64,000 nt of DNA from Rufibacter hautae. GTDB taxonomy: Bacteria > Bacteroidota > Bacteroidia > Cytophagales > Hymenobacteraceae. Below the pieces are notes generated by a model, which saw only the letters and a program-made list of their open reading frames with translations, did no database searches and was not told where the DNA came from. The stretch's first letter is position 1. Each line of letters begins with the position of its first letter. The translations under genes and the position numbers were made by a program. The stretch spans positions 1,048,589 through 1,112,588 of the forward strand of contig NZ_VKKY01000001.1 of the NCBI RefSeq assembly GCF_008271695.1. The letters are read 5' to 3'. Below, piece after piece: positions 44,701 through 53,478 of the stretch.

Positions 44701-47700
44701 GTTGTTGGTCTCGTCTGTCTCGTAGATCCTGTTACGGGGGTCTGTCTGCACAAAGAAATACGCGTCACCTTCCATGTTGGGGGCTCTTACCGTCAGTTCC
44801 CGGTTCTGGGTCTGAGAAGGCTCCGGCTGGCCGGTGAACCGCTGGGTCCCAATCTCCCGGGTTGGGTCCCAGGTAGCCGTGGTGGAGTAGGAAACGGCAT
44901 CCTGGTACTCAGCGCCCGGCCTGCCGGTACCGCTGTTTTTGACCTGATATTTGATTTTGAAGTCTCTTCCGGCAATGACCTCGGTAGGCATCTCCACGTT
45001 GAGTACCTCCAGCTCAGCGTAGTTACCGGCCGTGATGGTAATCTGCTTGTCGCTGCGTTTTAGGTTGTCATTTGTAAAAGTGTGCTCAAAAACCTTATCG
45101 TCTTCATCGGTGACCAGGTAGGCGTAGTAGTTCCCAGCAATGCCTTCTGGTATCCGGATGCTTTTGGTCTCGGTGTAGGTTCCTTTGGCGCCTACAAAGT
45201 CAGGTTCCGGGGTCTGGTAGAACTTACCCAGGCTAATGCTGGCCTCTTTGTTGAAGGTGGCTTCTTTGGAGATGTACAGGTGGTCGTGCCACACGTTTTC
45301 AATGGCCCTTGGTGCGGAGGCGCCGCTATTTTTCACCGTCCAGGAGAAAGTAGCTTCGGCTCCGGCTACTGCGGTGTTGGGCACAGTTACGGCCGTGACT
45401 TCCAGATTGGGCGGTGGGGTGAGTTTGATGGTAATCTCGCCACTGGCTTTCACGTTGTTGCTGAGGCGGGAACCTTCGTCTACTCCATCTTTATCGGCGG
45501 CTACCACAAACACGTAGAACTTCCCTACTTTATTGATGGGCAGCGTCACCGGTGCCACCAGGTTGTAGGTTTCATTTTTGGGGAGTGGAATACCGGTAAA
45601 GTTGCCGCAGACATCTTTCTGCGTCTTGCTTTTCAGGCTCACGAAGGAGTAACCCAGATAGATATCATCTGCGGGTGAGAACTGGTCATCTGATGACAGG
45701 TAGATGCCGTCTATCCAATAATGGTCATAGCAACTGGCGGCTGGTCCTAATCTGGCCCCACGTCCGCCCACGACTTGTGTCTGGGGCATCACGCCGCTGG
45801 CGTAGGTTTTCTTGCCCAGGGCACTTGCCTCCCCAATATTCTGCACCGAGTAGGTTACGTTGATGGTGCTGCCATTGAAGATATCCGTGGGAGTACCTAC
45901 GGAGAGCACTTTTAAGTCGGCCGTAGGGCCTACCTGGATGTTGAGGGTCTGGTAAACAAAGTTATTCTGCTCATCTGCTTCGTGAAGGGCTTCCTTTCCT
46001 GCCAGTCTGCCTTGCGGGCATTGGTCTCCGGTGAGGGCTCCGGCGCAGTTGGCGTGCTCGTTATCCGTGATTACGAACAGGTAATAGGTACCTGGCGTGG
46101 CGGGCAGCGTCACATCCTGCACTTGCTTATAGGACTGGCCTGGCTGCAGGTACGTCACCTGCGGGAAAGTACCCAGCAGTTGATCCTCATCGCGGCGCAG
46201 GTCAAGGTCCGTGGACAGGTACACCCGATCCACCCACTGGGTGTTTCCGGTACCGGTCTTGCCAGTGTTTTTCACCTCCCAAGTGATAGGAATGGAGGAA
46301 CCGCTAGTAGCCGTAGCTTGGATAGTTTTGCTTACAATGGTAAGGTCTGGCAAGGGGAACGTGCGGAAAGTCTGCACTGGTCCTTCGGTCTGGCGGCAAT
46401 TGTTCTTAGCCACCACCTGCCACTTGTACACCACATCAGAAGTCAGTTTTTGCCTAAGCGTATAGGCTGCGCCTACAATGTTGGAAGCCGTAGGGAACTG
46501 AGGACGCGCCGAAGCGGTTTCCGGCCAGATGTACACATCATAGGAAGTGGCGTTGGCCGCTGCGTCCCAGGTGAGCGGCGTGGAAACAAGGATGCCCTGG
46601 GCGCCGTTGGCAGGCTTCATGTTCGTCACCGCAGCTGGGTCTACTGGATTGCCAACGACCACGGTAAGGGTCTGCGACTGGCCTGCCGCTCCGCAGGCGG
46701 AAACCGGCGTCACGGTAATGGTATGCGTCCCCAAAGTGGTCCAGTTCACCGTGAGGGTAGCACCGGTTTCGGTTTTGGTGCCACCGCCAGACAACGTCCA
46801 GGTGTAGGTGGCGGCATTTGAGTTTTTCGCCACATATTTCCAGGTACCGGGGCAAACGCTGGTTAACCCCTCAATGGCTTCAGGCTTTTCTGCGGGAAGG
46901 CAGTTGGCTTTGAACGTCTGCACCGGGCCGTCTTTCTCATTACAGCTGTTCTTAGACACCACCTGCCACTTGTAGGTTACCCCGTAGTCCAGCCCGCTAG
47001 TTACCCTGAAACTCAGGTTGATCAGGTTATCCTCAAAGGGGAAGTTAGGTCTGCTGGTGCCGTTATCTGGCCAGATGTACAGGTCATAGGAAGTAGCGTT
47101 GGCAGCCGCACTCCAGCTAAGATCCAGCGGAATCAACACGTTGGTTTTACCGTCCTCGGGCAGCATGTTGCTCACCATTCCCGGGGCAGATAGGTTCTGC
47201 ACGGTTACCTGGATGGTACGGGCAGGACCAGCTTGTCCACAACCCACCGATGGCGTAACAGTAAGGGTATGCGTGCCTGCTTTGGTCCAGGTGATTTGCA
47301 CTGAATTGCCCGTACCAGACACAATTCCGGCATCCCCCGCCGACCACGTGTAATTTACCCCATTGACATTGGTGACGCGGTAGTCCTGCTGCTCCAGGCA
47401 GACCATGGTCTTCCCGCTGATGATGCTGGGCTGGGCCGGCGTTACGCAGTTGATGATAAAGGTCTGCACAGGTCCATCGGTCTCCTGGCAGGCGTTTTTA
47501 GACACCACCTGCCACTTATAGGTAATGCCGTTGCTCAGACCGCCGGTGAGCGTATGAGTCAAGGTCTGCAGGTCGTTGCCGCTAGGCGTAAAGGGCCGCG
47601 TGGTACCATCGCGCCAGATATACACGTCATAGGAAGTAGCGTTGGCCGCTGCGGTCCAGGAAAGGTTCAGGGGTAAGGACAAATCCCCGATGCCGTTAGT

Positions 47701-50700
47701 GGGTTGCATATTACTTACCGCGGCGGGCGCCTGCATCTGCGTGACGGTGATCTGCACCGAACGCGCCGGCCCGATGGTACCGCAAGCCAGGGATGGGGTT
47801 ACGGTCAAGGTGTAGGTACCCGGCGTAGCCCAGGTGATCATGGCAATGTTGCCAAAAGCCGTCATAGCACCGCCTCCGGTCAACGCCCAAGTGTACGTTA
47901 CTCCAGGCACCGAAGGAACAGAATAAAACTCGGCATCAGGGTTCACGCAAACCGGGGTTTTACCGGTAATGAGGGCAGGTTGCGTAGGTGTGGTACAACC
48001 CAAGGCAAAGGTCTGCTCAGCGCTCTCGGTGGTCTGGCAGTTGGTTCTGGCTACTACTTTCCATTTGTAGGTTACCCCATTTACCAATCCCGAAGTAACC
48101 GTGAAAGTGGTTCCGGTGAGGTCATCCTCGTAAGGCCGGCTAGGCGGAACCGGTGAATTGGCGGCCCACAGGTAGAAGTCATACGAGGTGGCATTGGCCG
48201 AGGCTCCCCAGGAGAAAGTAAGCGGCAACGAAAGCCCTCCGGCATTCTGTGCCGGCACCAGGTTGGTGATGGCGCCCGGTTTGGGACTGGTGACCACGTC
48301 TACCTCAAAGGAGGTGGTTTTACCGGCCGGTTCGCAGTCGCTGGTGATTTTAAGGGTAAGCGTGTGTTTGCCGGTATTCGCCCAGTTGACGGTCACCTCA
48401 GGCCCAGCCGCCGAGACGATGGTACCTTCCGCCGAAACTGACCACTGGTAGGTGGCGCCTTCCACTTCATAGACGGAATATTTCCCTTGGCCCACGCAGT
48501 TGTTTTCCTCCTCCTGGTCCAGGTAATCGGGCAGCACGATTTTGGCGCAGAAACTTCTCTCCACCGCGGGCGCCGGTGCGTACGTGCTGTTCCCGCTTTG
48601 CTGGGCCGTCACGGTCACTTTTCCGAAGCCTTCTATCCAGAGGATGTTTCCGCTCAGCACCTGTGCCGGACCGGCGGCAGTGTAGGTTACCGGCAACCCG
48701 GAACTGGCTTTGGCTTTCAGGGTGATACTCCCCTCTCCATCCCGGTCCTCCAGCGGCGCGAAGTCAATGGTTTGGGCGGTCTGGCCGGTAGACAATTTAC
48801 CATTACCGGTTAACTGCAGAATGATCACCTTTTCGCCGCCATCACTGTTCCCCTGGCTGTAGCCGCCCTGATTGGTGACCACGGGCAGGTCATTGCTATG
48901 AGAGGAGCCCACAGACACTACGTTCCCCTCGGCATCGGTGGCCACGCCGTTCAACGCATCGTCTTGCAAGGAGCCGTAGTATGTGGCCCATTGCCGGGCC
49001 CCGGCCGTATTGAATTTGAGCAGGAAACCATCTGTGTAGTCTTCTGAAGAACCTTGCAATTGGTTATAGCCACCAGCGATGGTTTGGGTAGGTAAACCGG
49101 TGCCCTCGGAGACACCTACCACGTAGATGTTGTTGCTGCGGTCGGCTATAATGCTTTTGCCGTAGTCTCCCTGCGGACCGCCGTAATAGGTGGCCCAGGT
49201 GCGGGCACCGCCGTTGGTGAACTTCAGGATAAAGGCCTCTTCCTCGCCACCAGCCTGGGCTTGGTTGTAGGCGCCGCCCAAAGTCTGAAGGGGGAAAGAG
49301 AAGCCTTCGGTGGTACCAGTGACCAGCACGTTGTTGGCGCCATCCACGGCAATGCGGCTTCCGTAATCTTCACCCGTGCCGCCATAGTAGGTCGCCCACT
49401 GACGCACACCTCCGCCCGAGAACTTCAAGATGAACGCATCTGACTCGCTGGAGGAACCAACGCTGGGTTGGTTGTAAGCGCCGCCCAGATTCTGCACGGG
49501 CATGGCGCCATCGGCTTGGCCCGTTACCCAGATGCTGCCGTTCTGGTCGGTGGCTACGCCGGTGGCGATTTCCTCATTTCTGCCGCCGTAAAAAGTAGCC
49601 CACTGGCGTACGCCGCCCGAGCTGAACTTAAGGATAAAGGCATCGTCATCGCCTCCCCTAGTGGGTTGGCTGTAGCCGCCAGCCGGCGCCTGGATTGGGA
49701 AGTTGTTGCTGTTGGTGGAGCCTACCACAATGATGTTGCCGGCGCCATCGGTGGCCACGTCATTTCCTTCCTCGCTCTCGGCCCCGCCGTAATAGGTGCT
49801 CCAGAGCCGGGCGCCGCTGGCGCTCAGTTTCAGGATAAAGGCATCCTCAAATCCGTTCAGGGTAGTCTGCTCAAAACCGTCGTTGGCCAACCGGGGCAAA
49901 TTGGTGCTGGAGGTGGCTCCCGTCACAATCACGTTGCCGTTACCGTCCACCGCCAAACCATGTGCAGTCTCATTGCTCCCGCCCCCGAAAAAGGTGGACC
50001 ATTGCCGCACACCGTTTTTGTCAAACTTCACCACAAACGCATCATAAGAGCCGCCATGCAGCGTCTGGTTGTAGCCGCCCCCTACGGTTTGGGTAGGAAA
50101 ATCCTCGCTATAGGTATTGCCGGTGAAGTAGATATTGCCCGCTGCATCAGTGGCCACATCAGTGGCTTCCTCAAACAACGAACCTCCGTAATAGGTGGCA
50201 AAAGGGTCTATGACCAGGTCTTTCCCCGTGTCATAGTCCCCCACGTTGAAACCGATGTTATTTTTATTTTTCAGCGTGAAAGCGGAGGTCACCGCCTGCG
50301 CCGAACTGCCTTCCTTTCCGTTCTGCTGATACGTGTAAGGCGCCTCCTCCTGGATGCTTCCCAGCGGATGCACAATCTGGAGTTGTCCTTTTTTGTCGAT
50401 GCTGATATCCGTAGCCCCCGCATATTCCATCTGAATATCCGAGGCCTTGCCGCCTGGGTGGACCACGAAATCATATTTCACACCCTTGGTGCTGGCATGG
50501 AAAACCAGGTCGATGTTGGGATAGACCTCCTGGTAGACCAACTTCTGGAAAGCCGGAACACCCGTAATGCCCTGAGGGCAATGCGGGAGATAGTAGTTGT
50601 AGAACTCCTCGGCCTTCTGCTCGCTCAGGATTTTTACCTGCGGGTTTCCGTTGACCAGCTTCATGACTACTTGCTGCTCTTTCATTGCCTCCTTCCCAGC

Positions 50701-50961
50701 GTTCTTTCCCGTCTTGCCGCTGCTTTCCTTTTTCTGGAAGTTATAGATGATCTGGTCTGCGGCGAAGTAGATGGTGGCGCCTTGCACCATGGCCACATAT
50801 TCTATTTCCTGCTGCAGGTTCCGCTTCTCCTTTTGTATCTGGCCTCGGTTTTGAATAAAATGGACCGGCTTGGTCGATTTCGGGGTTGCCGCCTGCACCC
50901 GTAGCAGGGTGAGCAGAAACAAAAGCAAGACAAGGGAAAATCTGGTAGAGTAACTTTTCAT
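38785..50961 (-). CDS. Giant (4058 aa) SBBP/CARDB/collagen-like surface protein with T9SS type A sorting domain
   Basis: The start is set at 50961 (MKSYSTRFSLVLLLFLLTLL) because it begins the signal peptide; the frame opens 13 codons earlier. Order: DUF7948-type domain (HFIQNRGQIQ, about 30-250); a seven-bladed SBBP propeller with WATYYGG repeats (about 255-735); four alternating PKD-like and FN3-like units (NATSYDVYIW); seven CARDB-type repeats (ADLVVSKIEAS, VKNSGTG); an IPT/TIG-like unit (MSITPNRMGQG); a collagen-like Gly-Pro-rich stretch (about 3034-3160); a region with SCDPNEIIGP; Ig/FN3 units; and a type A T9SS tail (LFPNPTRDKAQVEYLSEKG). Probably a surface adhesin or matrix protein. It is monocistronic. 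Confidence 0.9.
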   Translation of the reverse strand: MKSYSTRFSLVLLLFLLTLLRVQAATPKSTKPVHFIQNRGQIQKEKRNLQQEIEYVAMVQGATIYFAADQIIYNFQKKESSGKTGKNAGKEAMKEQQVVMKLVNGNPQVKILSEQKAEEFYNYYLPHCPQGITGVPAFQKLVYQEVYPNIDLVFHASTKGVKYDFVVHPGGKASDIQMEYAGATDISIDKKGQLQIVHPLGSIQEEAPYTYQQNGKEGSSAQAVTSAFTLKNKNNIGFNVGDYDTGKDLVIDPFATYYGGSLFEEATDVATDAAGNIYFTGNTYSEDFPTQTVGGGYNQTLHGGSYDAFVVKFDKNGVRQWSTFFGGGSNETAHGLAVDGNGNVIVTGATSSTNLPRLANDGFEQTTLNGFEDAFILKLSASGARLWSTYYGGAESEEGNDVATDGAGNIIVVGSTNSNNFPIQAPAGGYSQPTRGGDDDAFILKFSSGGVRQWATFYGGRNEEIATGVATDQNGSIWVTGQADGAMPVQNLGGAYNQPSVGSSSESDAFILKFSGGGVRQWATYYGGTGEDYGSRIAVDGANNVLVTGTTEGFSFPLQTLGGAYNQAQAGGEEEAFILKFTNGGARTWATYYGGPQGDYGKSIIADRSNNIYVVGVSEGTGLPTQTIAGGYNQLQGSSEDYTDGFLLKFNTAGARQWATYYGSLQDDALNGVATDAEGNVVSVGSSHSNDLPVVTNQGGYSQGNSDGGEKVIILQLTGNGKLSTGQTAQTIDFAPLEDRDGEGSITLKAKASSGLPVTYTAAGPAQVLSGNILWIEGFGKVTVTAQQSGNSTYAPAPAVERSFCAKIVLPDYLDQEEENNCVGQGKYSVYEVEGATYQWSVSAEGTIVSAAGPEVTVNWANTGKHTLTLKITSDCEPAGKTTSFEVDVVTSPKPGAITNLVPAQNAGGLSLPLTFSWGASANATSYDFYLWAANSPVPPSRPYEDDLTGTTFTVTSGLVNGVTYKWKVVARTNCQTTESAEQTFALGCTTPTQPALITGKTPVCVNPDAEFYSVPSVPGVTYTWALTGGGAMTAFGNIAMITWATPGTYTLTVTPSLACGTIGPARSVQITVTQMQAPAAVSNMQPTNGIGDLSLPLNLSWTAAANATSYDVYIWRDGTTRPFTPSGNDLQTLTHTLTGGLSNGITYKWQVVSKNACQETDGPVQTFIINCVTPAQPSIISGKTMVCLEQQDYRVTNVNGVNYTWSAGDAGIVSGTGNSVQITWTKAGTHTLTVTPSVGCGQAGPARTIQVTVQNLSAPGMVSNMLPEDGKTNVLIPLDLSWSAAANATSYDLYIWPDNGTSRPNFPFEDNLINLSFRVTSGLDYGVTYKWQVVSKNSCNEKDGPVQTFKANCLPAEKPEAIEGLTSVCPGTWKYVAKNSNAATYTWTLSGGGTKTETGATLTVNWTTLGTHTITVTPVSACGAAGQSQTLTVVVGNPVDPAAVTNMKPANGAQGILVSTPLTWDAAANATSYDVYIWPETASARPQFPTASNIVGAAYTLRQKLTSDVVYKWQVVAKNNCRQTEGPVQTFRTFPLPDLTIVSKTIQATATSGSSIPITWEVKNTGKTGTGNTQWVDRVYLSTDLDLRRDEDQLLGTFPQVTYLQPGQSYKQVQDVTLPATPGTYYLFVITDNEHANCAGALTGDQCPQGRLAGKEALHEADEQNNFVYQTLNIQVGPTADLKVLSVGTPTDIFNGSTINVTYSVQNIGEASALGKKTYASGVMPQTQVVGGRGARLGPAASCYDHYWIDGIYLSSDDQFSPADDIYLGYSFVSLKSKTQKDVCGNFTGIPLPKNETYNLVAPVTLPINKVGKFYVFVVAADKDGVDEGSRLSNNVKASGEITIKLTPPPNLEVTAVTVPNTAVAGAEATFSWTVKNSGASAPRAIENVWHDHLYISKEATFNKEASISLGKFYQTPEPDFVGAKGTYTETKSIRIPEGIAGNYYAYLVTDEDDKVFEHTFTNDNLKRSDKQITITAGNYAELEVLNVEMPTEVIAGRDFKIKYQVKNSGTGRPGAEYQDAVSYSTTATWDPTREIGTQRFTGQPEPSQTQNRELTVRAPNMEGDAYFFVQTDPRNRIYETDETNNLKGFGTKVRIKLAPLEPDLEVSGLAAPTVAQAGTSIKLDWNVFNKGNGSPIVSTWADGVYLSKDRELDPADIVLFSKSFRVSGLEPGASYNATYTTEIPRGLSGTYYLIHLADPGKLISNEVNRTNNLQVKEITLNSNPAADLVVSKIEASNVAFAGQYLKVKFTVTNQGQGTAVSKLSDRSYWHDAIWLGLDPALASTATSQNLGSKVRTVTLAKGASYTDSVELDIPKYLLGDYYLFVRTDNQDMVFEHDKEDNNLSIAIPLKITTAPPADLIVEKVNLTPSVYLGENLQAAYTVKNVGTVAAVGNLRNSAFLSTDATLNAASDILINYGETRINLEPGQTVSGTLMAPVPGILPNSYQGILLANSSNAVHESDLNNNQKVGDTPVNVKIKSLFLNVPEIAPLKLNDQLFYQVAVTADQDLLLTLTSDQNYGLNEVYVAYNRIPTAANFDFKYTDVNRPNQKVLIPQTKAGNYYVLVRASSGFGGSQNVTLLAKALPFSIMSITPNRMGQGVVSSTLLGAGFRQGVTIILKGNTGTTAATAEVVKMVNSMELKLRWSLANTPKGIYDVVATNPNNQQQTLAKGVTVEAASKYAVDYVPQAPNVLRRGKGGLYTFSFRNTSNVDIPVLHGTLTVLGDADVTVEKIEGKFLTGSDWPIAPGIPNTDYTVVGGAKEVPFISRNVAPGEQMTIALNVGLKDFKLNRFPLTVKLLAYSRSTLMTNLSEQIEISRRAILADPALLKADQVEGLLTLAGNQRKFGEAVMATLISNGLLSSADTTGFDYTCPVCGPVPSNPQPPQSEDQNPEVMAFDYDPGASPGSTLMPTATFAPGQDYLWEINKYNGNAGADPGWDLVKINGRLNITATAQNPFVIRVSSLDYDNYPSYLAGWYPAVDKCWPIAVAEGGITGFSADKFAIDTSRFVAYNYTYKGKFSVKVIGNTLYLCFTAYVPKTGEPGVPGAPGGYGEPGTPGGQGGPGSGTVSPGAGGPGGAGGPGGGAGGAGGKGGVGGPTGPGGPGGPGGPGGPGGGSGGEGGEGGPGPQGPGPEGPTGPTGPVGPEQPGPPPGTPPGTPPHRKPTSRPKGPGSYRYSKSYIPSWPQPQNPEDNQPPTTPKKCDETIFSEDDCKKGLDFLNQMVKVRTGASDPYSAVIGSVSTATSECYTSAIIGGVGDAVNTTIGIVKGGPTPLVITSAVLNAGKFGLSIYSCSLPEGDRKRDVQFVIDLIGCFNSSSALELGINMASCFGKLFFCTDIVASCDPNEIIGPVGFGPNRIVSSTVPMGYKVTYENDSTKASAPAQRVQVTVPLDKDLDPLSFRLGSFGFGPFNFNVPADLASYQTTLVIADSVGYNVEVTAGVDVVENEAFWILQTVDPTTGLPPADPLKGFLPKNNASGAGEGYVTYTVLPKNTAVTGDTIHARGSIVFDTNDPIITNRAQNILDAKAPQSKVSALPALVEATTPVTITIQDEAKGSGVQSYDLYVSENGGAFTILKAKLSAGTAYTFKGEPGRTYCFFSIGRDNVGNLEPMKLTGEACLLVKGTDNTKKVAVLQPNGSEQYCPGTPVKIAWGSQGVQNVNVSYSSNGGQTFQSIATGQAATGSLNWTVPATLAASDNFVIKVEDATSTSVKDVSDKAFTVGITAPVNAGADQTVCQNQAAFNLTGFSPAGGTWSGTGVSANGTFNPATAGEGTHTLTYTVPVNGCTTSVTKKVTVTTASAVTLANLAPVTETTAPFALTGGSPAGGTYAGMGVVNGTFNPALVGTGTFTITYTVDGNCGASVSKAIAVNPVILAPGTLAAEAISGTQINLTWTDNTVSETGVVVERAFSAAGPFAVVATLPANTIAYADKGLATKTTYYYRLKAINATSAQSDYTAVASATTKNDITDSPYGLNNTYVKLFPNPTRDKAQVEYLSEKGSQKVTIILYNALGTPILEREVKVQGGLFKTELDLSSLATGAYFMRLIDKDQIFYNKVIRQ

Positions 50962-51323
50962 TGGCAAAGGGTAGCTGAGGGAATGAGAAAGGAGTTTCAA
51001 GAAACCGGAAGACTAGGCAATACCCTTCCAGGCAGCTCCGGACATGGATTTTTTCCACTACCCGATAGCGCTGGGCTGGTACAAGAAAGAAGGACTTTTG
51101 GTATTGAAAAGAGCTGATTTATCTTTTAACCAGATAACATAGGGCAGATGGCATTATAGATGGTAGTCTTACTGGAATTAGATGACAGACCAAACCCAGC
51201 AATCCCCTATATGCTTAATTAAAAATTAGAAATGTTTAATTACAGGAGTTCTGGTATAGAACTAAGCCTATATTTAGATTTCCTGCATGGCCTGTTAAAG
51301 GAGAAGTGCACCTAAGTTTTATA
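50962..51323. other. Upstream region of the giant gene, no gene seen
   Basis: This 5' flank, with the rest of the gap to 51647, holds only palindromes and a terminator. Short open frames in it have no family features. The giant gene's promoter must lie here, but no convincing TAnnTTTG box was located. Confidence 0.5.
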
Positions 51324-51357
51324 TTTCGAGGCTGTTTTGTAAAACCCGGCGTAAAAC
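51324..51357. repeat. Dispersed palindrome, degenerate copy
   Basis: TTTCGAGGCTGTTTTG and TAAAACCCGGCGTAAAAC arms. Confidence 0.4.
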
Positions 51358-51558
51358 TCAGGAGATATTGTTGTGATAAGATTTAACTAAGGTTTGTCTG
51401 TCCGCAGGAAAAGCCATGCACCTGAAAACCTGAATATCCCAAGGGCTCTGCTGATTGTTTCTCGGGCGTTTTCTTAAAATCAAGCTGAAAACAGAAGTAG
51501 ACTGCAGGAAGGGAACTAAGGGAGATAGATTATATGCATCGCTATTTTCAAATGATCC

Positions 51559-51594
51559 GTTTTGTGCCTGCTTTTTTGAAAACAGGCACAAAAC
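51559..51594. repeat. Dispersed palindrome, full copy
   Basis: GTTTTGTGCCTG (51559-51570) and CAGGCACAAAAC (51583-51594) are exact complements with a T-rich loop. Confidence 0.75.
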
Positions 51595-51629
51595 AAAAAG
51601 CCTCCGCAGTGTTGCAGAGGCTTTTTGTT
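51592..51629 (-). terminator. Terminator of the rfbC gene
   Basis: Perfect 13-base arms AACAAAAAGCCTC and GAGGCTTTTTGTT, 19 bases beyond the rfbC stop; the A-run on the plus strand becomes a T-run for the minus-strand transcript. Confidence 0.85.
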
Positions 51630-51647
51630 ACTGTCATGACACAAGTA

Positions 51648-52190
51648 TTAGAAAGGAGAGTCAAAGCCTTCCAGAGTAGGAAGAATCTCGTCTTTCTCTG
51701 AAACCAAAGGTTTGTCAATCCCCCATTCAATTCCAAGCGCAGGATCATTCCAGAGCAACCCGCCTTCAGAATCTTTGTGGTAATAATTGCTGCATTTGTA
51801 CTGGAAAATAGTGCCTTCCTCCAACGCCACAAATCCGTGGGCAAACCCCACCGGTATAAAAAAGGAATTACGTTTCTCGGCATCCAGCAGACAGGTAACA
51901 TGCTGCCCGTAAGTAGGCGAATCTTTGCGAATGTCTACGACTACATCTAGGGCTTTGCCTACAGTGACACTTACCAGTTTTGCCTGTGCAAAGGGAGGCC
52001 TCTGAAAATGCAACCCTCGTAAAACACCTTTTTTGGAGATGGATAAGTTGTCCTGGACAAACGTTTCGCAGATGCCTGCCTCGGCAAACATTCTCTCACT
52101 AAAAGTCTCTAAAAATGCTCCTCTATCATCGGCAAAAATCCTTGGAGTAATCTCCATCACTCCCGCTAACGGGAAGTTCCTTACTTGCAT
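51648..52190 (-). CDS. rfbC: dTDP-4-dehydrorhamnose 3,5-epimerase
   Basis: A 180-residue RmlC/RfbC cupin. It shows DDRGAFLETF, the catalytic His in LRGLHFQRPPFAQAKL and the phrases DVVVDIRKDSPTYG, FFIPVGFAHGF and GGLLWNDPALGIEW. It epimerises the 3 and 5 positions of dTDP-4-keto-6-deoxyglucose on the way to dTDP-rhamnose, the donor for O-antigen or capsule. The usual rmlA/B/D partners are not in the window. It follows a glycosyltransferase gene by only 8 bases on the same strand, so the two form an operon for a surface polysaccharide. All key residues are intact. Confidence 0.94.
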   Translation of the reverse strand: MQVRNFPLAGVMEITPRIFADDRGAFLETFSERMFAEAGICETFVQDNLSISKKGVLRGLHFQRPPFAQAKLVSVTVGKALDVVVDIRKDSPTYGQHVTCLLDAEKRNSFFIPVGFAHGFVALEEGTIFQYKCSNYYHKDSEGGLLWNDPALGIEWGIDKPLVSEKDEILPTLEGFDSPF

Positions 52191-52198
52191 ATAATACG

Positions 52199-53329
52199 TT
52201 ATTTTATCTGGCGGCTTATTTTTCCGGTTGCTCCTTCAATTGCCGCAAAATAACGATCAATTACAAATTTTTCATCGAATTTTTCCTCAGCCAGACGGCG
52301 GCTGTTGTGGCCCATGGCCTGCAACTCTGGATTGGAGAGCAGATACACCTGTTCCATTTTGGCGGCCAGGTCTGCGCCGTTGCGGACTTCGCAGAGGTAG
52401 CCGTTGTAACCGTCAATCACGGTTTCCTTGCAGCCGGGTACGTTGGTAGTGACAATGGGCTTGGCCATGGCAGCGGCTTCCAGCAGGGTGCGGGGTGTGC
52501 CCTCGCGGTAAGACGGTAGCACCACGCAATCGGCGCCATGTACAATGCTGGCCACGTTGTCTGAGGTGCCCAGGTACTCCAGCCAGCCTTCGTTCGCCCA
52601 CGCTTCCACCTGGGTTCGCTTGATCCCGATGTTGCCTTCCTCGTCAATGGCGCCCAAGAGTTGGATGCGCAGCTCGGGGTGTTTGGCCTTCAGGATTTTG
52701 CTGGCCTCCACGTATTCCACCAGGCCTTTCTCATAAAGTGCGCGGGAAACCATCAGAAATACAAACGGATGCTGACGCTTGAATTCAGGGGCCGGCAGGT
52801 AGCGTTTGGTGTCAATGCCTGAGCCGGGGATCACCTCCGTGATGGACTCGCGCACCAGTTTGCGGTCCAGGAAAAGCGCTTTGTCATCTGAGTTCTGGAA
52901 AAACACCTTAGCCGGAAACTGGAACGAGAACCGGTACAGTGCCATGGCAATCTTAGACACCAGGTTCTGCACAATGAACACCGTTCCCAAACCAGACACG
53001 TTGTTGATGGTAGGAATCCCCGCCAGATGCGCCGCAATGGAGCCGTAGATGTTGGGTTTGATGGTGTACTGCAGAATCACATCGGGTTTCACGCTTTTGT
53101 AGGCCTTCAGGAACTTGCGCACCAGCAGCATGTCTTTGAACGGGTTGGTGCCTTTGCTCTCCAGGGGCAGCGGAACAAACTGACATCCCTCGGCTACCAG
53201 CTTGGCAGAATAGGCATCTTCGGGGGCGATGGCGACAACTTCATGCCCGGCCGCCAACAGGGCTTTGACCAAACTAAGGCGAAAATTGAAGATATTCCAG
53301 GACTTGTTGATAACAATGGCAATACGCAT
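52199..53329 (-). CDS. GT4-type glycosyltransferase
   Basis: A 376-residue GT-B glycosyltransferase. The start at 53329 (MRIAIVINKSWNIFNFR) matches the family beginning; an upstream in-frame ATG adds a hydrophobic leader not typical of the family. The C-terminal donor-binding part has DCVVLPSYREGTPRTLLEAAAMAKPIVTT, the EGxPxxxLEAxAxGxP motif of retaining GT4 enzymes, and an N-terminal acceptor domain LPLESKGTNPFKD resembling enzymes of undecaprenyl-linked sugar transfer. The donor sugar is unknown; rhamnose is a fair guess from the downstream rfbC. It is transcribed with rfbC. Confidence 0.88.
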   Translation of the reverse strand: MRIAIVINKSWNIFNFRLSLVKALLAAGHEVVAIAPEDAYSAKLVAEGCQFVPLPLESKGTNPFKDMLLVRKFLKAYKSVKPDVILQYTIKPNIYGSIAAHLAGIPTINNVSGLGTVFIVQNLVSKIAMALYRFSFQFPAKVFFQNSDDKALFLDRKLVRESITEVIPGSGIDTKRYLPAPEFKRQHPFVFLMVSRALYEKGLVEYVEASKILKAKHPELRIQLLGAIDEEGNIGIKRTQVEAWANEGWLEYLGTSDNVASIVHGADCVVLPSYREGTPRTLLEAAAMAKPIVTTNVPGCKETVIDGYNGYLCEVRNGADLAAKMEQVYLLSNPELQAMGHNSRRLAEEKFDEKFVIDRYFAAIEGATGKISRQIK

Positions 53330-53478
53330 GGGGTAAAGGAAAGCAAAAGACAAAGATAGCAGCAGATTTGGCAGCAACCCGCTCCTACGCACAGAATCTA
53401 CAAGGGGTTAGGCGGTTTTCAGCGCCATTGTACTTACTTTGCACGTAAACCAAGCCTCCGTTACCAACTTACACCACC

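Noticed and set aside
49468..50904. A 478-codon frame on the plus strand opposite the giant adhesin
   Set aside because: It is the complement of the SBBP repeats of the minus-strand gene; its length comes from GC-rich repetitive codons, and it has no family features.
51358..51591. A 77-codon minus-strand frame before the rfbC region
   Set aside because: No start context, no family features, and it overlaps a palindrome.
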